In this document: piece after piece, positions 19,066-28,968 of the stretch
How positions within the stretch are numbered: the stretch's first letter is position 1
Layout: each line of letters opens with the position of its first letter
DNA from: Pseudomonas cremoris
Lineage (GTDB): Bacteria > Pseudomonadota > Gammaproteobacteria > Pseudomonadales > Pseudomonadaceae
Length of the DNA stretch: 64,000 nucleotides
Assembly: GCF_014230465.1 (NCBI RefSeq)
Contig: NZ_JAAXCY010000013.1
Span: 179,619 to 243,618 of the forward strand
Direction: 5' to 3'
The notes under the pieces: generated by a model
Told to the model about the DNA's origin: nothing
Databases searched by the model: none
The model's input: only the letters and a program-made list of their open reading frames with translations
Position numbers and translations under genes: made by a program

Positions 19066-20289
19066 GGTGTGCTGCTCCTTGTAGGCCTTAAGTGCATTGA
19101 GCCGTTCGCGCTTGAGTGCTTCGCCCAACTGCGGGCCCTTGAATCCTTTCTCCAGCAGTGGCGCCACCGCAACTTCGCGTGCGACCCGCGCTGCGCCACG
19201 CAAATAATCTGCCTGTGGATAACTTCGCTGCTCGAAACCCTTGCGGCCGCGAGCGTCCATTTCGCAGGAGACCACAAACTCTTCAAAGCGCTGCGGCCGG
19301 CGGTACACGTCGAAACTGTGCAGCAGCTCCAGCAATGTCGAGGCTTTCAACTCCAGGGCACGATGGCCGTGCGTGTGATACTGGCAAACCAGCAGCGCCA
19401 ACTCCTGGCAATCCCTGGGAGCCTTGAAGCGTTCGTTGACCGCCTTGACCAGCTTCAAGCCCGTATGTTCGTGAGCAATATGCTGCGGCAACTTATCCAC
19501 AGGTGTCAGGCCCTTGCCCAGGTCATGCAGCAGGCAGGCCCAGCGTACGGTCAGTGGTTGTTTATGCAGGGCAGTCTGTTCCAGCACGCTGAGGGTGTGC
19601 ACGCCGGTGTCTATTTCCGGGTGATGGACCTCGGGTTGCGGCACGCCAAACAGTGCATCGACTTCGGGCATCAGGGTTTTCAAGGCTGCGCAGTCGCGTA
19701 GCACCTGGATAAACACCTGTGGCTGATCTTCCATCAGTGCGCGGGAAATTTCTTTCCAACTGCGTTCTGGCGTCAGCGCCTCAAGTTCGCCGGATTCGCT
19801 GAGTTGGCGCATCAGTTCCAGCGTATCCGGCGCGACCGTAAACCCGAGATGGGCGTAGCGCGCAGCAAAGCGAGCAACGCGCAACACTCGCAGGGGATCT
19901 TCGGCAAACGCGGGGGAAACGTGGCGCAAAATGCGCGCTTCCAAATCCTGCCGGCCGTGGTACGGATCGGTGAGGTTGCCGTCATCATCTTCCGCCATCG
20001 CGTTGATGGTCAGGTCACGACGAATCAGGTCTTCTTCCAGTGTCACTTCTGGGCTGGCGTGGAACACAAAGCCGCCGTAACCCCGGCCACTCTTGCGTTC
20101 GGTGCGGGCCAGTGCGTATTCATCGCCGTTTTTTGGGTCCAGGAACACCGGGAAGTCAGCGCCGACCGGCTTGTAGCCCTTGGCGAGCATCTCTTCAGCC
20201 GTCGCGCCAACGACAACGCGGTCGATATCGGTGACCTTGATGCCCAACAAGCGGTCACGTACGGCGCCGCCGACTTTGTAGATTTTCAT
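19060..20289 (-). CDS. cca: CCA-adding tRNA nucleotidyltransferase (with HD domain)
   Basis: 409-residue enzyme that builds or repairs the 3' CCA of tRNAs. N-terminal class II nucleotidyltransferase head with [10 protein letters not shown] (residues 7-16) and the catalytic D-x-D (TDIDRVV), the [10 protein letters not shown] neck motif around 90-99, and a C-terminal HD phosphohydrolase domain (HDLGKG near 255). The ribosome binding site GGAGG (20297-20301) lies in the arm of a long hairpin just upstream; see the separate entry. Confidence 0.96.
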   Translation of the reverse strand: MKIYKVGGAVRDRLLGIKVTDIDRVVVGATAEEMLAKGYKPVGADFPVFLDPKNGDEYALARTERKSGRGYGGFVFHASPEVTLEEDLIRRDLTINAMAEDDDGNLTDPYHGRQDLEARILRHVSPAFAEDPLRVLRVARFAARYAHLGFTVAPDTLELMRQLSESGELEALTPERSWKEISRALMEDQPQVFIQVLRDCAALKTLMPEVDALFGVPQPEVHHPEIDTGVHTLSVLEQTALHKQPLTVRWACLLHDLGKGLTPVDKLPQHIAHEHTGLKLVKAVNERFKAPRDCQELALLVCQYHTHGHRALELKASTLLELLHSFDVYRRPQRFEEFVVSCEMDARGRKGFEQRSYPQADYLRGAARVAREVAVAPLLEKGFKGPQLGEALKRERLNALKAYKEQHTL

Positions 20290-20292
20290 GAA

Positions 20293-20346
20293 AAAGCCTC
20301 CATTAGCGGCACAGGATACCGCCTGTGCCTGACCAATGGAGGCTTT
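20293..20346 (-). terminator. Two-tier hairpin ending the spoVR transcript and covering the cca ribosome binding site
   Basis: A perfect 12-bp outer stem (AAAGCCTCCATT at 20293-20304 with AATGGAGGCTTT at 20335-20346) encloses an inner 8-bp stem (GGCACAGG/CCTGTGCC). Read on the minus strand it ends in GGCTTTTTC, so it looks like a terminator for the prkA-yeaH-spoVR transcript, whose last stop is at 20353. The downstream arm also carries the GGAGG site seven bases from the cca ATG. Confidence 0.75.
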
Positions 20347-20352
20347 GCTGTT

Positions 20353-21918
20353 TCAGAGATGAACGACAGCCAGGTCCAGGCGGCCGTAATCGTTGTCGCC
20401 GTGATCGCTGCGCGGTGGCACGTGATGGGTTTTCATCACTTGGTCCCCCTGCAGGGTCTCCAGGTGGATATCGAACCCCCACAGCCGATGCAGATGCTTG
20501 AGCACCTCTTCGGTGGATTCGCCCAGTGGTTTACGGTCGTGCTGCTGGTGACGCAGGGTCAGCGAGCGATCACCACGCACATCGATGCTGTAGATCTGCA
20601 CGTTGGGCTCGCGATTGCCCAGGTTGTATTGCGCGGCCAGGGTTTCACGAATGGTGCGATAGCCCGGCTCGTCGTGGATAGCCGGTACCACGAGGTCGTC
20701 CTTGAGGTCATCGTCGAGGATGCTGAACAGCTTGAGGTCGCGAATCACCTGGGGCGACAGGTACTGCAGGATGAAGCTCTCATCCTTGAAGCTGCTCATG
20801 GCGAACTTGATCGTAGACAGCCAATCACTGCCGGCGATTTCCGGGAACCAACGGCGGTCTTCTTCGGTGGGGTGTTCGCACATGCGCCGGATATCGCGGT
20901 ACATGGCAAAGCCCAGTGCGTAGGGGTTGATGCCGCTGTAATACGGGCTGTCGAAGCCGGGCTGGTACACCACGCTGGTGTGGGAAGTCAGGAACTCCAT
21001 CATGAAGCCGTCGGTGACCAGGCCCTCGTCGTACAGGTCGTTCATCAGGGTGTAGTGCCAGAACGTTGCCCAGCCTTCGTTCATCACCTGGGTCTGGCGC
21101 TGTGGGTAAAAATACTGAGCGATCTTGCGCACGATGCGCACGATTTCCCGTTGCCAAGGCTCTAGCAACGGCGCGTGTTTTTCCAGGAAGTACAGGATGT
21201 TTTCCTGAGGTTCGGCGGGGAAGCGCGCATTGTCCTTGTCGCTGTTTTTGCCGGTCTTTTTAGGAATGGTGCGCCACAGGTCGTTGATCTGCTTCTGCAA
21301 ATGCTCCTCGCGCTCCTTCTGGCGCAGGCGCTCTTCCTCGGCAGAAATCGGGTAGGGGCGTTTGTAGCGGTCTACGCCGTAGTTCATCAGCGCATGGCAG
21401 GAGTCGAGCAGGTCTTCCACCGCATCGATGCCGTGGCGCTCCTCGCACTGCATGATGTACTGCTTGGCGAACACCAGGTAATCGATGATTGAGCTGGCGT
21501 CGGTCCAAGTGCGAAACAGGTAGTTGCCTTTGAAGAAGCTGTTATGCCCATAGCAGGCATGGGCCACCACCAGGGCCTGCATGCAGATGGTGTTTTCTTC
21601 CATCAGGTAGGCGATGCAGGGGTCCGAGTTGATCACGATCTCGTAGGCCAGACCCATTTGGCCCCGGCTGTAGGATTTCTCGGTGCTGAGGAAGTGCTTG
21701 CCGTAGGACCAATGGTGATAGCCCAGGGGCATGCCCACCGAAGCGTAGGCATCCATCATCTGTTCGGCGGTAATGACTTCGATCTGGTTGGGGTAGGTGT
21801 CCAGGGCGTAACCCGCCGCGATGCGGCTGATTTCCCGGTCATAGGCCTGGATCAGTTCAAAGGTCCACTCGGACCCCGTGGAAATGGGTTGGCGTTTTTG
21901 CTCTTTTTTGGCGGTCAT
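20353..21918 (-). CDS. SpoVR-family protein
   Basis: 521-residue cytosolic protein of the SpoVR/YcgB family. The N-terminus ([32 protein letters not shown]) and the central [17 protein letters not shown] stretch are characteristic. Despite the name from Bacillus sporulation, the Gram-negative members travel with prkA and yeaH and are stress or stationary-phase induced; biochemical role unknown. Its start overlaps the end of the yeaH-type gene by 4 bases, indicating one operon. Confidence 0.93.
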   Translation of the reverse strand: MTAKKEQKRQPISTGSEWTFELIQAYDREISRIAAGYALDTYPNQIEVITAEQMMDAYASVGMPLGYHHWSYGKHFLSTEKSYSRGQMGLAYEIVINSDPCIAYLMEENTICMQALVVAHACYGHNSFFKGNYLFRTWTDASSIIDYLVFAKQYIMQCEERHGIDAVEDLLDSCHALMNYGVDRYKRPYPISAEEERLRQKEREEHLQKQINDLWRTIPKKTGKNSDKDNARFPAEPQENILYFLEKHAPLLEPWQREIVRIVRKIAQYFYPQRQTQVMNEGWATFWHYTLMNDLYDEGLVTDGFMMEFLTSHTSVVYQPGFDSPYYSGINPYALGFAMYRDIRRMCEHPTEEDRRWFPEIAGSDWLSTIKFAMSSFKDESFILQYLSPQVIRDLKLFSILDDDLKDDLVVPAIHDEPGYRTIRETLAAQYNLGNREPNVQIYSIDVRGDRSLTLRHQQHDRKPLGESTEEVLKHLHRLWGFDIHLETLQGDQVMKTHHVPPRSDHGDNDYGRLDLAVVHL

Positions 21919-23186
21919 GTCACTAACCTGCGCTGGAAGAGTTCACGGAAGACCGGGTAGATATCGCCGGCCGAGACCAGTTGCTGCTGGGCGAATGTGT
22001 CGGCAAAGGCTTCGCCGATGCGCTCGTATTCGAACCACAGGGCCTGGTGCTCACGGGGGGTGATCTCAACGTAAGTGTAGTACTGCACGAACGGCATGAT
22101 CTGGTTGATAAGGATGTCGCGGCAGATGGGCGAGTCGTCATTCCAGTTGTCACCGTCCGAGGCTTGGGCGGCGTAGATGTTCCACTCGTTGGCAGGGTAG
22201 CGCTCTGCCATGATCTCCTGCATCAGCTTCAAGGCGCTGGAAACGATGGTGCCGCCGGTTTCCCGCGAATAGAAGAATTCTTCTTCGTCGACTTCCCGGG
22301 CGCTGGTGTGGTGGCGGATGAATACGACGTCGATCTTGTCGTAGTTCCGCTTCAGGAACAGGTACAGCAGGATAAAGAGGCGCTTGGCGATGTCCTTGGT
22401 GGCTTGGGTCATGGAGCCTGACACGTCCATCAGGCAGAACATCACGGCCTTGGAACTGGGGTTGGGTTGTTTGACCAGCAGGTTGTATTTCAGGTCGAAG
22501 GTGTCGAGGAACGGCACGCGGTGAATACGTGCGCTGAGTTTCTCGATTTCTGCTTCGATTTCCTGGATATCGCCGAAGTTATCGGGCTCTTCGCGCTTCA
22601 AGCGCGCCAACTCTTCTTTGGCTACCTTCAATTTGGCGCGGCTGCTACCCGACAGGGCGATCCGCCGCGCATGGGCTGAACGCAGGGTGCGGATGATATT
22701 GATGCGAGACGGGTTGCCCTCGTTGCTGATCCCCGCACGTACAGTCTTGAAGGTGTCGGTACCGGTGAGGTTGCGCTTGACCAGGTTGGGCAGTTCCAGG
22801 TCTTCGAACATGAATTCGAGAAACTCTTCCTGAGTGATCTGGAACACGAACTCGTCCATGCCCTCGCCGGAATTACCCGCCTTGCCCGGGCCTTTGCCGC
22901 CGCCACCGCCTTGGGGGCGCTGGATATGTTCGCCGGTGGTGAATTCTTTATTGCCGGGGTGCACGACCGTCTGTTTGCCGCCCCGACCGTGGTGCAGCAC
23001 GGGTTCGTCGATGTCCCGTCCGGGAATGCTGATTTGCTCGCCGTGCTCCATGTCTGTAATGGAACGGCGGCTCACGGCCTCTTCTACGGCCTTTTTGATG
23101 TGGTCACGGTAACGCCGCAGGAAACGCTGGCGGTTTACCGTGCTCTTGTTCTTGCCATTGAGGCGTCGGTCGATCACATAGCTCAT
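21915..23186 (-). CDS. yeaH: YeaH/DUF444-family protein (VWA-like)
   Basis: 423-residue protein with the YeaH start ([31 protein letters not shown]) and a C-terminal von Willebrand A-like domain with a MIDAS-type D-x-S-x-S ([10 protein letters not shown], near 250). A glycine-rich linker ([14 protein letters not shown]) precedes it. Second gene of the prkA-yeaH-spoVR operon. In E. coli yeaG-yeaH responds to nitrogen starvation and RpoS; the exact molecular job is unknown. Confidence 0.93.
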   Translation of the reverse strand: MSYVIDRRLNGKNKSTVNRQRFLRRYRDHIKKAVEEAVSRRSITDMEHGEQISIPGRDIDEPVLHHGRGGKQTVVHPGNKEFTTGEHIQRPQGGGGGKGPGKAGNSGEGMDEFVFQITQEEFLEFMFEDLELPNLVKRNLTGTDTFKTVRAGISNEGNPSRINIIRTLRSAHARRIALSGSSRAKLKVAKEELARLKREEPDNFGDIQEIEAEIEKLSARIHRVPFLDTFDLKYNLLVKQPNPSSKAVMFCLMDVSGSMTQATKDIAKRLFILLYLFLKRNYDKIDVVFIRHHTSAREVDEEEFFYSRETGGTIVSSALKLMQEIMAERYPANEWNIYAAQASDGDNWNDDSPICRDILINQIMPFVQYYTYVEITPREHQALWFEYERIGEAFADTFAQQQLVSAGDIYPVFRELFQRRLVT

Positions 23187-23260
23187 AGGGGAGCCCTCCG
23201 GGCAGCTTCACGTTACAAGCTTCAAACTGCGAGCTGGAAGCTTAAAGACAGGCGGTCAGT

Positions 23261-23281
23261 TGCCAGGCCCTAGGCCTGGCA
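23261..23281. repeat. Palindrome in the prkA-yeaH gap
   Basis: Perfect 9-bp arms TGCCAGGCC and GGCCTGGCA around a 3-base centre, in the 114-base gap between prkA and the yeaH-type gene. Next to it, 23206-23245 contains TTACAAGCTTCAAACTGC and GCTGGAAGCTTAAAG, resembling the AAGCTT-rich interspersed repeats often seen between Pseudomonas genes. No T-run, so an mRNA-stability or processing element is more likely than a terminator. Confidence 0.5.
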
Positions 23282-23300
23282 CTGCACGCGCGTCGCTGCC

Positions 23301-25223
23301 TTACTGCGATTTGCGAACCCGCAGGTACCACTCGGATAGCAGGCGTACCTGTTTGTCGGTGTAGCCACGCTCGACCATTCGTGTAACGAAGTCGTTGTGT
23401 TTTTGTTGATCCTCCTTGCTGGCCTTGGCATTGAAGCTGATGACCGGTAGCAGGTCCTCGGTGTTGGAGAACATTTTCTTCTCGATAACCACCCGCAGCT
23501 TCTCGTAGCTGAGCCAGGTAGGGTTCTTGCCGTTGTTGTTGGCGCGGGCGCGCAGCACGAAGTTGACGATTTCGTTGCGGAAATCCTTCGGATTGCTGAT
23601 ACCGGCCGGTTTCTCGATTTTCTCCAGTTCCTCGTTGAGGGCAACGCGGTTGAGGATCTCGCCGGTTTCCGGGTCGCGGTATTCCTGGTCCTGGATCCAG
23701 AAGTCTGCGTAGAGCACGTAGCGATCGAAGATGTTCTGGCCGTACTCGCTGTAGGACTCCAGGTACGCGGTCTGGATTTCCTTGCCGATAAACTCGATGT
23801 AACGCGGCGCCAGGTATTCTTTGAGGAAGCGCAGGTAGCGCTCGCGGGTTTCAGCCTGGAATTGTTCCTGTTCGATCTGCTGTTCCAGCACATAGAGCAG
23901 GTGTACGGGGTTGGCGGCGATTTCGTGAGGGTCAAAGTTGAAGACTTTGGACAGGATCTTGAACGCGAAGCGCGTCGACAGCCCGTTCATGCCTTCGTCA
24001 ACGCCTGCGCTGTCGCGGTATTCCTGGATCGATTTGGCCTTGGGATCGGTGTCCTTGAGGTTTTCGCCGTCGTACACGCGCATCTTGGAGTAGATGTTCG
24101 AGTTTTCCGGCTCCTTGAGGCGCGACAGTACGGTGAACTGGGCGAGCATCTTCAGGGTATCGGGTGCGCAATGGGCCTTGGCCAGGGAGCTGTTGAACAG
24201 CAGCTTGTCGTAGATCTTGATTTCATCGCTGACCCGCAGGCAATACGGCACCTTGACGATGTAGATCCGGTCGATGAAGGCTTCGTTGTTCTTGTTGTTG
24301 CGGAAGGTGTGCCATTCCGATTCGTTGGAGTGGGCCAGCAGGATCCCGGTGAACGGAATCGCGCCCAGGCCTTCGGTACTGTTGTAGTTACCTTCCTGGG
24401 TCGCAGTCAGCAGTGGGTGCAGCACCTTGATCGGTGCCTTGAACATCTCCACGAACTCCATCAGGCCCTGGTTGGCCCGGCACAGCGCGCCTGAGTAGCT
24501 GTAGGCGTCGGCGTCGTTTTGTGGAAATTCTTCCAGCTTGCGGATATCGACCTTGCCCACCAGCGCAGAGATGTCCTGGTTGTTCTCGTCCCCCGGTTCG
24601 GTCTTGGCCACGCCGATCTGGTTAAGGATCGACGGGTAGAGTTTCACCACGCGGAATTGGCTGATATCACCGCCGAACTCGGCCAGGCGTTTGGTGGCCC
24701 AGGGCGACATGATGGTGTTGAGGTAGCGGCGTGGGATGCCGAAGTCTTCTTCGAGGATCGCGCCATCTTCGGTGGCGTTGAACAAGCCCAAGGGCGACTC
24801 GAAGACCGGTGAGCCCTTGATCGCGTAGAAGGGCACTTTCTCGATCAGTTGTTTGAGTTTTTCGGCCAGGGACGATTTACCACCGCCGACAGGGCCGAGC
24901 AGGTAGAGGATTTGTTTCTTCTCTTCCAGGCCTTGGGCGGCATGGCGGAAGTAGGAGACGATCTGGTCGATGCATTCTTCCATTCCGTGGAAGTCTTCAA
25001 AGGCCGGGTAACGGCGGATCACCTTGTTGGAAAATATTCGCGACAGTCGCGAATTGTTCGAGGTGTCTACCAGTTCCGGCTCGCCGATTGCCAGTAGCAA
25101 ACGTTCGGCGGCAGACGCGTAGGTACTGCGGTCCTTTTTGCACAGCTCAAGATACTCCTGCAGCGTGAGTTCTTCCTGCTGTGTGGACTCGAAGCGTTGT
25201 TGGAAGTGGCTAAAAATACTCAT
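23301..25223 (-). CDS. prkA: PrkA-family serine protein kinase (AAA+ N-terminal domain)
   Basis: 640-residue PrkA/YeaG protein. The N-terminal AAA+ domain has a P-loop GPVGGGKSS near residues 105-115 and Walker B/sensor regions; the C-terminal kinase-like domain follows. Homologs autophosphorylate and act in starvation or stress adaptation. Start at 25223 (MSIFSHFQQRFE) is the family N-terminus and has AGGTGA upstream; the longer frame adds 42 unconserved residues. First gene of the operon with yeaH and spoVR; a stationary-phase-type promoter candidate lies about 170 bases upstream. Confidence 0.94.
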   Translation of the reverse strand: MSIFSHFQQRFESTQQEELTLQEYLELCKKDRSTYASAAERLLLAIGEPELVDTSNNSRLSRIFSNKVIRRYPAFEDFHGMEECIDQIVSYFRHAAQGLEEKKQILYLLGPVGGGKSSLAEKLKQLIEKVPFYAIKGSPVFESPLGLFNATEDGAILEEDFGIPRRYLNTIMSPWATKRLAEFGGDISQFRVVKLYPSILNQIGVAKTEPGDENNQDISALVGKVDIRKLEEFPQNDADAYSYSGALCRANQGLMEFVEMFKAPIKVLHPLLTATQEGNYNSTEGLGAIPFTGILLAHSNESEWHTFRNNKNNEAFIDRIYIVKVPYCLRVSDEIKIYDKLLFNSSLAKAHCAPDTLKMLAQFTVLSRLKEPENSNIYSKMRVYDGENLKDTDPKAKSIQEYRDSAGVDEGMNGLSTRFAFKILSKVFNFDPHEIAANPVHLLYVLEQQIEQEQFQAETRERYLRFLKEYLAPRYIEFIGKEIQTAYLESYSEYGQNIFDRYVLYADFWIQDQEYRDPETGEILNRVALNEELEKIEKPAGISNPKDFRNEIVNFVLRARANNNGKNPTWLSYEKLRVVIEKKMFSNTEDLLPVISFNAKASKEDQQKHNDFVTRMVERGYTDKQVRLLSEWYLRVRKSQ

Positions 25224-25389
25224 GACGTCGTCACCTCGCTCGATACGTGGAGCCGACGCCGGATCAATCAGTCGATGCTGGCAGCCATGGCGATCGCCAA
25301 TGGCTGTTTTCCCCCCAGAACACCCTGAAACGCTACCGATGACCCGCACGCCGGTGTACCGGCTCTCCCCTGATTCGGATGGCCTGCGC

Positions 25390-25420
25390 TTAAGGATAGT
25401 TCGGAATCCGGGAGGTCAAG
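25390..25420 (-). promoter_or_regulatory. Candidate sigma-S-type promoter for prkA-yeaH-spoVR
   Basis: On the minus strand the sequence CTATCCTTAA (25390-25399) is close to the sigma-S extended -10 pattern CTATACTTAA, with a TTGACC box 15 bases further upstream. E. coli yeaGH is RpoS-dependent, which makes a sigma-S reading sensible. Called by eye only. Confidence 0.35.
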
Positions 25421-25444
25421 GTGCGATGCGTAATTAGTTTGACT

Positions 25445-25467
25445 GCGCCGTTCGTCAGAAACGGCGC
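25445..25467 (-). terminator. Hairpin downstream of glpE
   Basis: Stem GCGCCGTT/AACGGCGC with a 7-base loop, about 40 bases past the glpE stop. A T-run (TTTTTTT) lies before rather than after it on the minus strand, so termination is uncertain; it may instead stabilise the transcript end. Confidence 0.4.
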
Positions 25468-25507
25468 GAGCCCAAGCGTCACGCGGGGTAGCGGGGTGTG
25501 AAAAAAA

Positions 25508-25837
25508 TTATTGCGAATCGCCGGAGGCAATTTCTGCAGGATAGGTCGTACGCCACAGCTCAAAGCCACCGTCCAGGCTATAGACGTCAGAAAAACCTTG
25601 GCTGATCAGGTAGGCCGCCGCGCTCTGGCTTGAGTTGCCGTGATAGCACGCGACAATTACCGGCGCGTCGAGGTCGGCGGCACGGATGAAGTCGGCGATA
25701 TTGTGGTTGTCCAAATGCTGGGCGCCACGGATGTGGGCGGCTGCATAAGTGGGCTGATCACGGATATCGACCACCACGGCACCTTGCTCGCGCAGGGCTT
25801 GGGCTTGTTCGGGAGGGATACGTTTGAATTCGCTCAT
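25508..25837 (-). CDS. glpE: Thiosulfate sulfurtransferase GlpE (rhodanese)
   Basis: 109-residue single-domain rhodanese with active-site cysteine C64 in the loop CYHGNSSQ, matching the GlpE CxxGxx(S/T) type. Transfers sulfane sulfur from thiosulfate to cyanide or thiols such as thioredoxin. The start at 25837 ([11 protein letters not shown]) follows a GGAG-like site; upstream extension would run into apaH. It begins 8 bases after the apaH stop and probably shares its transcript. Confidence 0.92.
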   Translation of the reverse strand: MSEFKRIPPEQAQALREQGAVVVDIRDQPTYAAAHIRGAQHLDNHNIADFIRAADLDAPVIVACYHGNSSQSAAAYLISQGFSDVYSLDGGFELWRTTYPAEIASGDSQ

Positions 25838-25845
25838 GGGGGCTC

Positions 25846-26694
25846 CTAGGGCTTGGCGGCCGGCAGCGTAACGGAAAGGGGGGATTCGCACTGGCAGCTA
25901 TGTCGCTCGCCGGTGTCGATGTTCATCAAGGTCATGGCGCCACCCCACACGCAACCGGTGTCGAGGGCGAACACGCCGGGTTCGTCGCACTTGCCTTCAA
26001 GGGCCGCCCAGTGACCGAAGATGATCTTCGTGTCACGGGTCTTGCGGTCCTTGTGAGCGAACCACGGCTTGTAGCCGGGCGGGGCCGTGTCGACACCCTC
26101 TTTGCTCTTGAGGTCCAGCTTGCCTTCGGCGGTGCAGAAGCGCATGCGCGTGAAGTAGTTGGTGATCACGCGCAGGCGCGTGACGCCACTGAGGTCGTTG
26201 TCCCACTTCACCGGTTCGTTGCCGTACATGCCGTCGAGGTAAGTGGTGTACAGGCTGTCGTCGGCCAATACGTTTTCGACTTCGGCGGCGCACTTGAGGG
26301 CTTTTTTCAGTGTCCACTGGGGCGGGATGCCGGCATGGACCAAGGCCGTGTCGCGGCTTTCGTCGTAATGCATGATCTTTTGTCGGCGCAGCCAGTCGAG
26401 CAATTGCGCACGGTCCGGCGCTTCGAGGATCTCGCGCAGGGTATCGCCTTTTTTCAGGCGCTCGACGTTATTGGCGGCAGCCAGCAGGTGCAGGTCGTGG
26501 TTGCCCAGCACGCACACCAGGGAATCACGCAGGCTATATAAGTAGCGCAGGGTCGCCAGGGACTCAGGGCCGCGGTTGACCAAGTCACCGACTAACCACA
26601 AGCGATCGTTCGCCGGGTCAAAGGCTACTCGTTCAAGCAGGCACTTGAGGGGTTCCAGGCAGCCTTGCAGGTCACCGACCGCATAGGTCGCCAT
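25846..26694 (-). CDS. apaH: Symmetrical bis(5'-nucleosyl)-tetraphosphatase ApaH
   Basis: 282-residue calcineurin-like phosphoesterase that hydrolyses Ap4A to two ADP, controlling alarmone level and removing NpN RNA caps. Metal motifs GDLQGC (residues 7-12), GDLVNRGP (about 36-43) and GNHDLHLL (about 64-71) are intact. Its start shares one base with the apaG stop, and rsmA and pdxA lie upstream, the conserved surA-pdxA-rsmA-apaG-apaH order. Confidence 0.96.
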   Translation of the reverse strand: MATYAVGDLQGCLEPLKCLLERVAFDPANDRLWLVGDLVNRGPESLATLRYLYSLRDSLVCVLGNHDLHLLAAANNVERLKKGDTLREILEAPDRAQLLDWLRRQKIMHYDESRDTALVHAGIPPQWTLKKALKCAAEVENVLADDSLYTTYLDGMYGNEPVKWDNDLSGVTRLRVITNYFTRMRFCTAEGKLDLKSKEGVDTAPPGYKPWFAHKDRKTRDTKIIFGHWAALEGKCDEPGVFALDTGCVWGGAMTLMNIDTGERHSCQCESPLSVTLPAAKP

Positions 26695-27074
26695 CAGTGC
26701 AGGGCTCCGGGCACGGCAAGGCGGAAGGGCGCGATGATCGCGTCGAACAACTGGCCGTCGGTGGCTTTCATCTGATACGAGCCTTGCATGGTGCCGACTT
26801 TGGAGGTCATCACCGTGCCGCTGCTGTAGGTGTGGCTTGCACCGCTGTCGATCAGCGGCTGTTGGCCAACCACACCCGCACCGCGTACTTCCTCGACCTG
26901 GCCGTCGCCATCAGTGATCACCCAATGGCGGGACAGCAGCTTGGCCGGCACCAGCCCGTTGTTTTTCACCGTGATGGTGTAGGCAAAGGCGAAGCGATTT
27001 TGCTCGGGTTGTGATTGGTCCGCCAGGAAGCGGGTGACGACGCTGACGTCGATCTGGTAGCGAGGATCGGACAT
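26694..27074 (-). CDS. apaG: ApaG protein
   Basis: 126-residue ApaG, a small immunoglobulin-like beta protein of poorly defined function once linked to Co/Mg efflux. Signature MQGSYQM and GV-P-[AKL][10 protein letters not shown] match the family. Lies between rsmA and apaH in the conserved block and shares a base with apaH, so expression is coupled. Confidence 0.94.
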   Translation of the reverse strand: MSDPRYQIDVSVVTRFLADQSQPEQNRFAFAYTITVKNNGLVPAKLLSRHWVITDGDGQVEEVRGAGVVGQQPLIDSGASHTYSSGTVMTSKVGTMQGSYQMKATDGQLFDAIIAPFRLAVPGALH

Positions 27075-27169
27075 GCAAGAGGCCTTAAAAGCGGAGGACA
27101 GCAGATGCGGGTCAGTCTAGGCCATGAGGAGGGCACTAGGCCAGACATGTGTCTGGCCAGGCTTGGGTG

Positions 27170-27982
27170 TCAGTCGGCGGTTGGCGCGGGCTGGATAGCC
27201 AGTTGGTCGGCCAGGCGTACGAACGCGGCAAGGTCCAGTTGCTCGGGGCGCAGGCTGCCGTCGACGCCAGCGGCTTCGATTTCGGCATTGCTCAGCAGGG
27301 CCTTGAGCGTGTTGCGCAAGGTCTTGCGGCGCTGGTTGAAGGCTTCGCGTACGACGCGCTCCAGCAGGCGGTGGTCCTTTGCCGGGTGCGGCAACACGGC
27401 GTGAGGCACCAGGCGCACGATGGCCGAGTCGACCTTCGGCGGCGGGTTGAACGCGCCAGGGCCCACGTTGAACAGGTGCTCTACGCGGCAGTGGTACTGG
27501 ACCATGATCGACAGGCGACCCCAATCACCGCCACCAGGCCCTGCGGCCAGACGCTCCACCACTTCTTTTTGCAGCATGAAGTGCATGTCGCGGATGATCC
27601 CGGCGTTGTTCAGCAGGTGGAAGATCAGCGGCGTGGAGATGTTGTATGGCAGGTTGCCCACTACGCGCAGGCTGTTAGGCGCGGCGTTGAGGGTGTTGAA
27701 ATCGAACTTCAGTGCGTCGCCCTGATGCAGGTTGAAGTTGGGCTTGCCGGCGAACTGCTGGTTGAGGATCGGGATCAGGTCCTTGTCCAACTCCACCACG
27801 TCCAGTTGGCCGCCGCTGGCCAGCAGGCCTTGGGTCAGTGCGCCCTGGCCTGGGCCGATTTCCAGCAGACGGTCTTCCGGCTTGGCATGGATGGAGCGCA
27901 GGATGCGGTCGATCACGCCAGCGTCGTGCAGGAAGTTTTGCCCGAAACGCTTGCGCGCCCGGTGTTGGTAATGCTCGGTCAT
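27170..27982 (-). CDS. rsmA: 16S rRNA (A1518/A1519) dimethyltransferase RsmA
   Basis: 270-residue SAM-dependent methyltransferase (KsgA) that dimethylates two adjacent adenosines in the 3' end of 16S rRNA. Motifs: RKRFGQNFL (10-18), SAM loop [12 protein letters not shown] (about 39-50), catalytic NLPYNIS (about 112-118). ATG at 27982 overlaps the pdxA stop by 4 bases and gives the family N-terminus; the extended frame within pdxA is discarded. Confidence 0.97.
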   Translation of the reverse strand: MTEHYQHRARKRFGQNFLHDAGVIDRILRSIHAKPEDRLLEIGPGQGALTQGLLASGGQLDVVELDKDLIPILNQQFAGKPNFNLHQGDALKFDFNTLNAAPNSLRVVGNLPYNISTPLIFHLLNNAGIIRDMHFMLQKEVVERLAAGPGGGDWGRLSIMVQYHCRVEHLFNVGPGAFNPPPKVDSAIVRLVPHAVLPHPAKDHRLLERVVREAFNQRRKTLRNTLKALLSNAEIEAAGVDGSLRPEQLDLAAFVRLADQLAIQPAPTAD

Positions 27983-28968
27983 ATACGGGTCTCGGCCATC
28001 TGATAGGCGGTTTCCAGGGCCACGTGCAGGCTGCCGGTATCGATCTTGCCGCTGCCCGCCAGGTCCAGGGCGGTGCCATGGTCGACGGAAGTACGGATGA
28101 TCGGCAGGCCCAGTGTCACGTTGACTGCGGCGCCGAAGCCTTTGTATTTGAGCACCGGCAGCCCCTGGTCGTGGTACATCGCCAGCACTGCGTCGCAATG
28201 CTCCAGATATTTGGGGGTAAACAGAGTGTCCGCAGGCAGTGGGCCACGCAGGTCCATGCCTTCTTGGCGCAGACGCTCCAGGGTTGGTTCGATGATGTCG
28301 ATTTCTTCATGGCCCAGGTGGCCGCCTTCACCAGCGTGCGGGTTGAGCCCGCAGACCAGGATGCGCGGTTGGGCGATGCCGAATTTCTGTTGCAGGTCGG
28401 CGTGCAGAATGCGCGTTACGCGCTCCAGGCGCTCGACAGTAATGGCGTCGGCAATGTCACGCAACGGCAGGTGCGTCGTCACCAGGGCGACGCGCAGGCC
28501 GCGTGTGGCCAACATCATCACGACTTGTTCGGTATGGGTCAGTTCGGCGAGGAATTCGGTGTGCCCGGAAAAGGCAATGCCGGATTCGTTGATCACGCCT
28601 TTGTGGACGGGCGCGGTGATCATGCCGGCGAAGTCGCCGTCGATGCACCCTTGCCCTGCGCGCGTCAGGGTTTCCAGGACGAACGCCGCATTGGCCTTGT
28701 CCAGTTTCCCGGCAACGACTTTGGCGTTCAGTGGGGTATCCCACACATACAGGCTGTCAGCAGGTGCCGGCAGGTCAGGCCAATTGCCCGGCGATACCTC
28801 CAGCACATTGACAGCCACGCCCAACTGCGCGGCCCGCTCGAGGAGCAGGTCGCGGCTGGTAATGGCAATCAGGGGGTGTGGCTGAGGTTGCGAGGCGAGC
28901 AGCAGGCACAGGTCTGGACCTATGCCGGCCGGCTCGCCGGGTGTTACCGCGAAACGCTGGGGTTTCAC
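27979..28968 (-). CDS. pdxA: 4-hydroxythreonine-4-phosphate dehydrogenase PdxA
   Basis: 329-residue NAD-dependent dehydrogenase of the DXP-dependent vitamin B6 pathway. [12 protein letters not shown] start (residues 9-20), TAPVHKG, and the metal-binding histidines in [18 protein letters not shown] and MYHDQG are present. Overlaps rsmA by 4 bases at its end and surA by 4 bases at its start, so the surA-pdxA-rsmA run is tightly packed. Confidence 0.97.
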   Translation of the reverse strand: MKPQRFAVTPGEPAGIGPDLCLLLASQPQPHPLIAITSRDLLLERAAQLGVAVNVLEVSPGNWPDLPAPADSLYVWDTPLNAKVVAGKLDKANAAFVLETLTRAGQGCIDGDFAGMITAPVHKGVINESGIAFSGHTEFLAELTHTEQVVMMLATRGLRVALVTTHLPLRDIADAITVERLERVTRILHADLQQKFGIAQPRILVCGLNPHAGEGGHLGHEEIDIIEPTLERLRQEGMDLRGPLPADTLFTPKYLEHCDAVLAMYHDQGLPVLKYKGFGAAVNVTLGLPIIRTSVDHGTALDLAGSGKIDTGSLHVALETAYQMAETRI

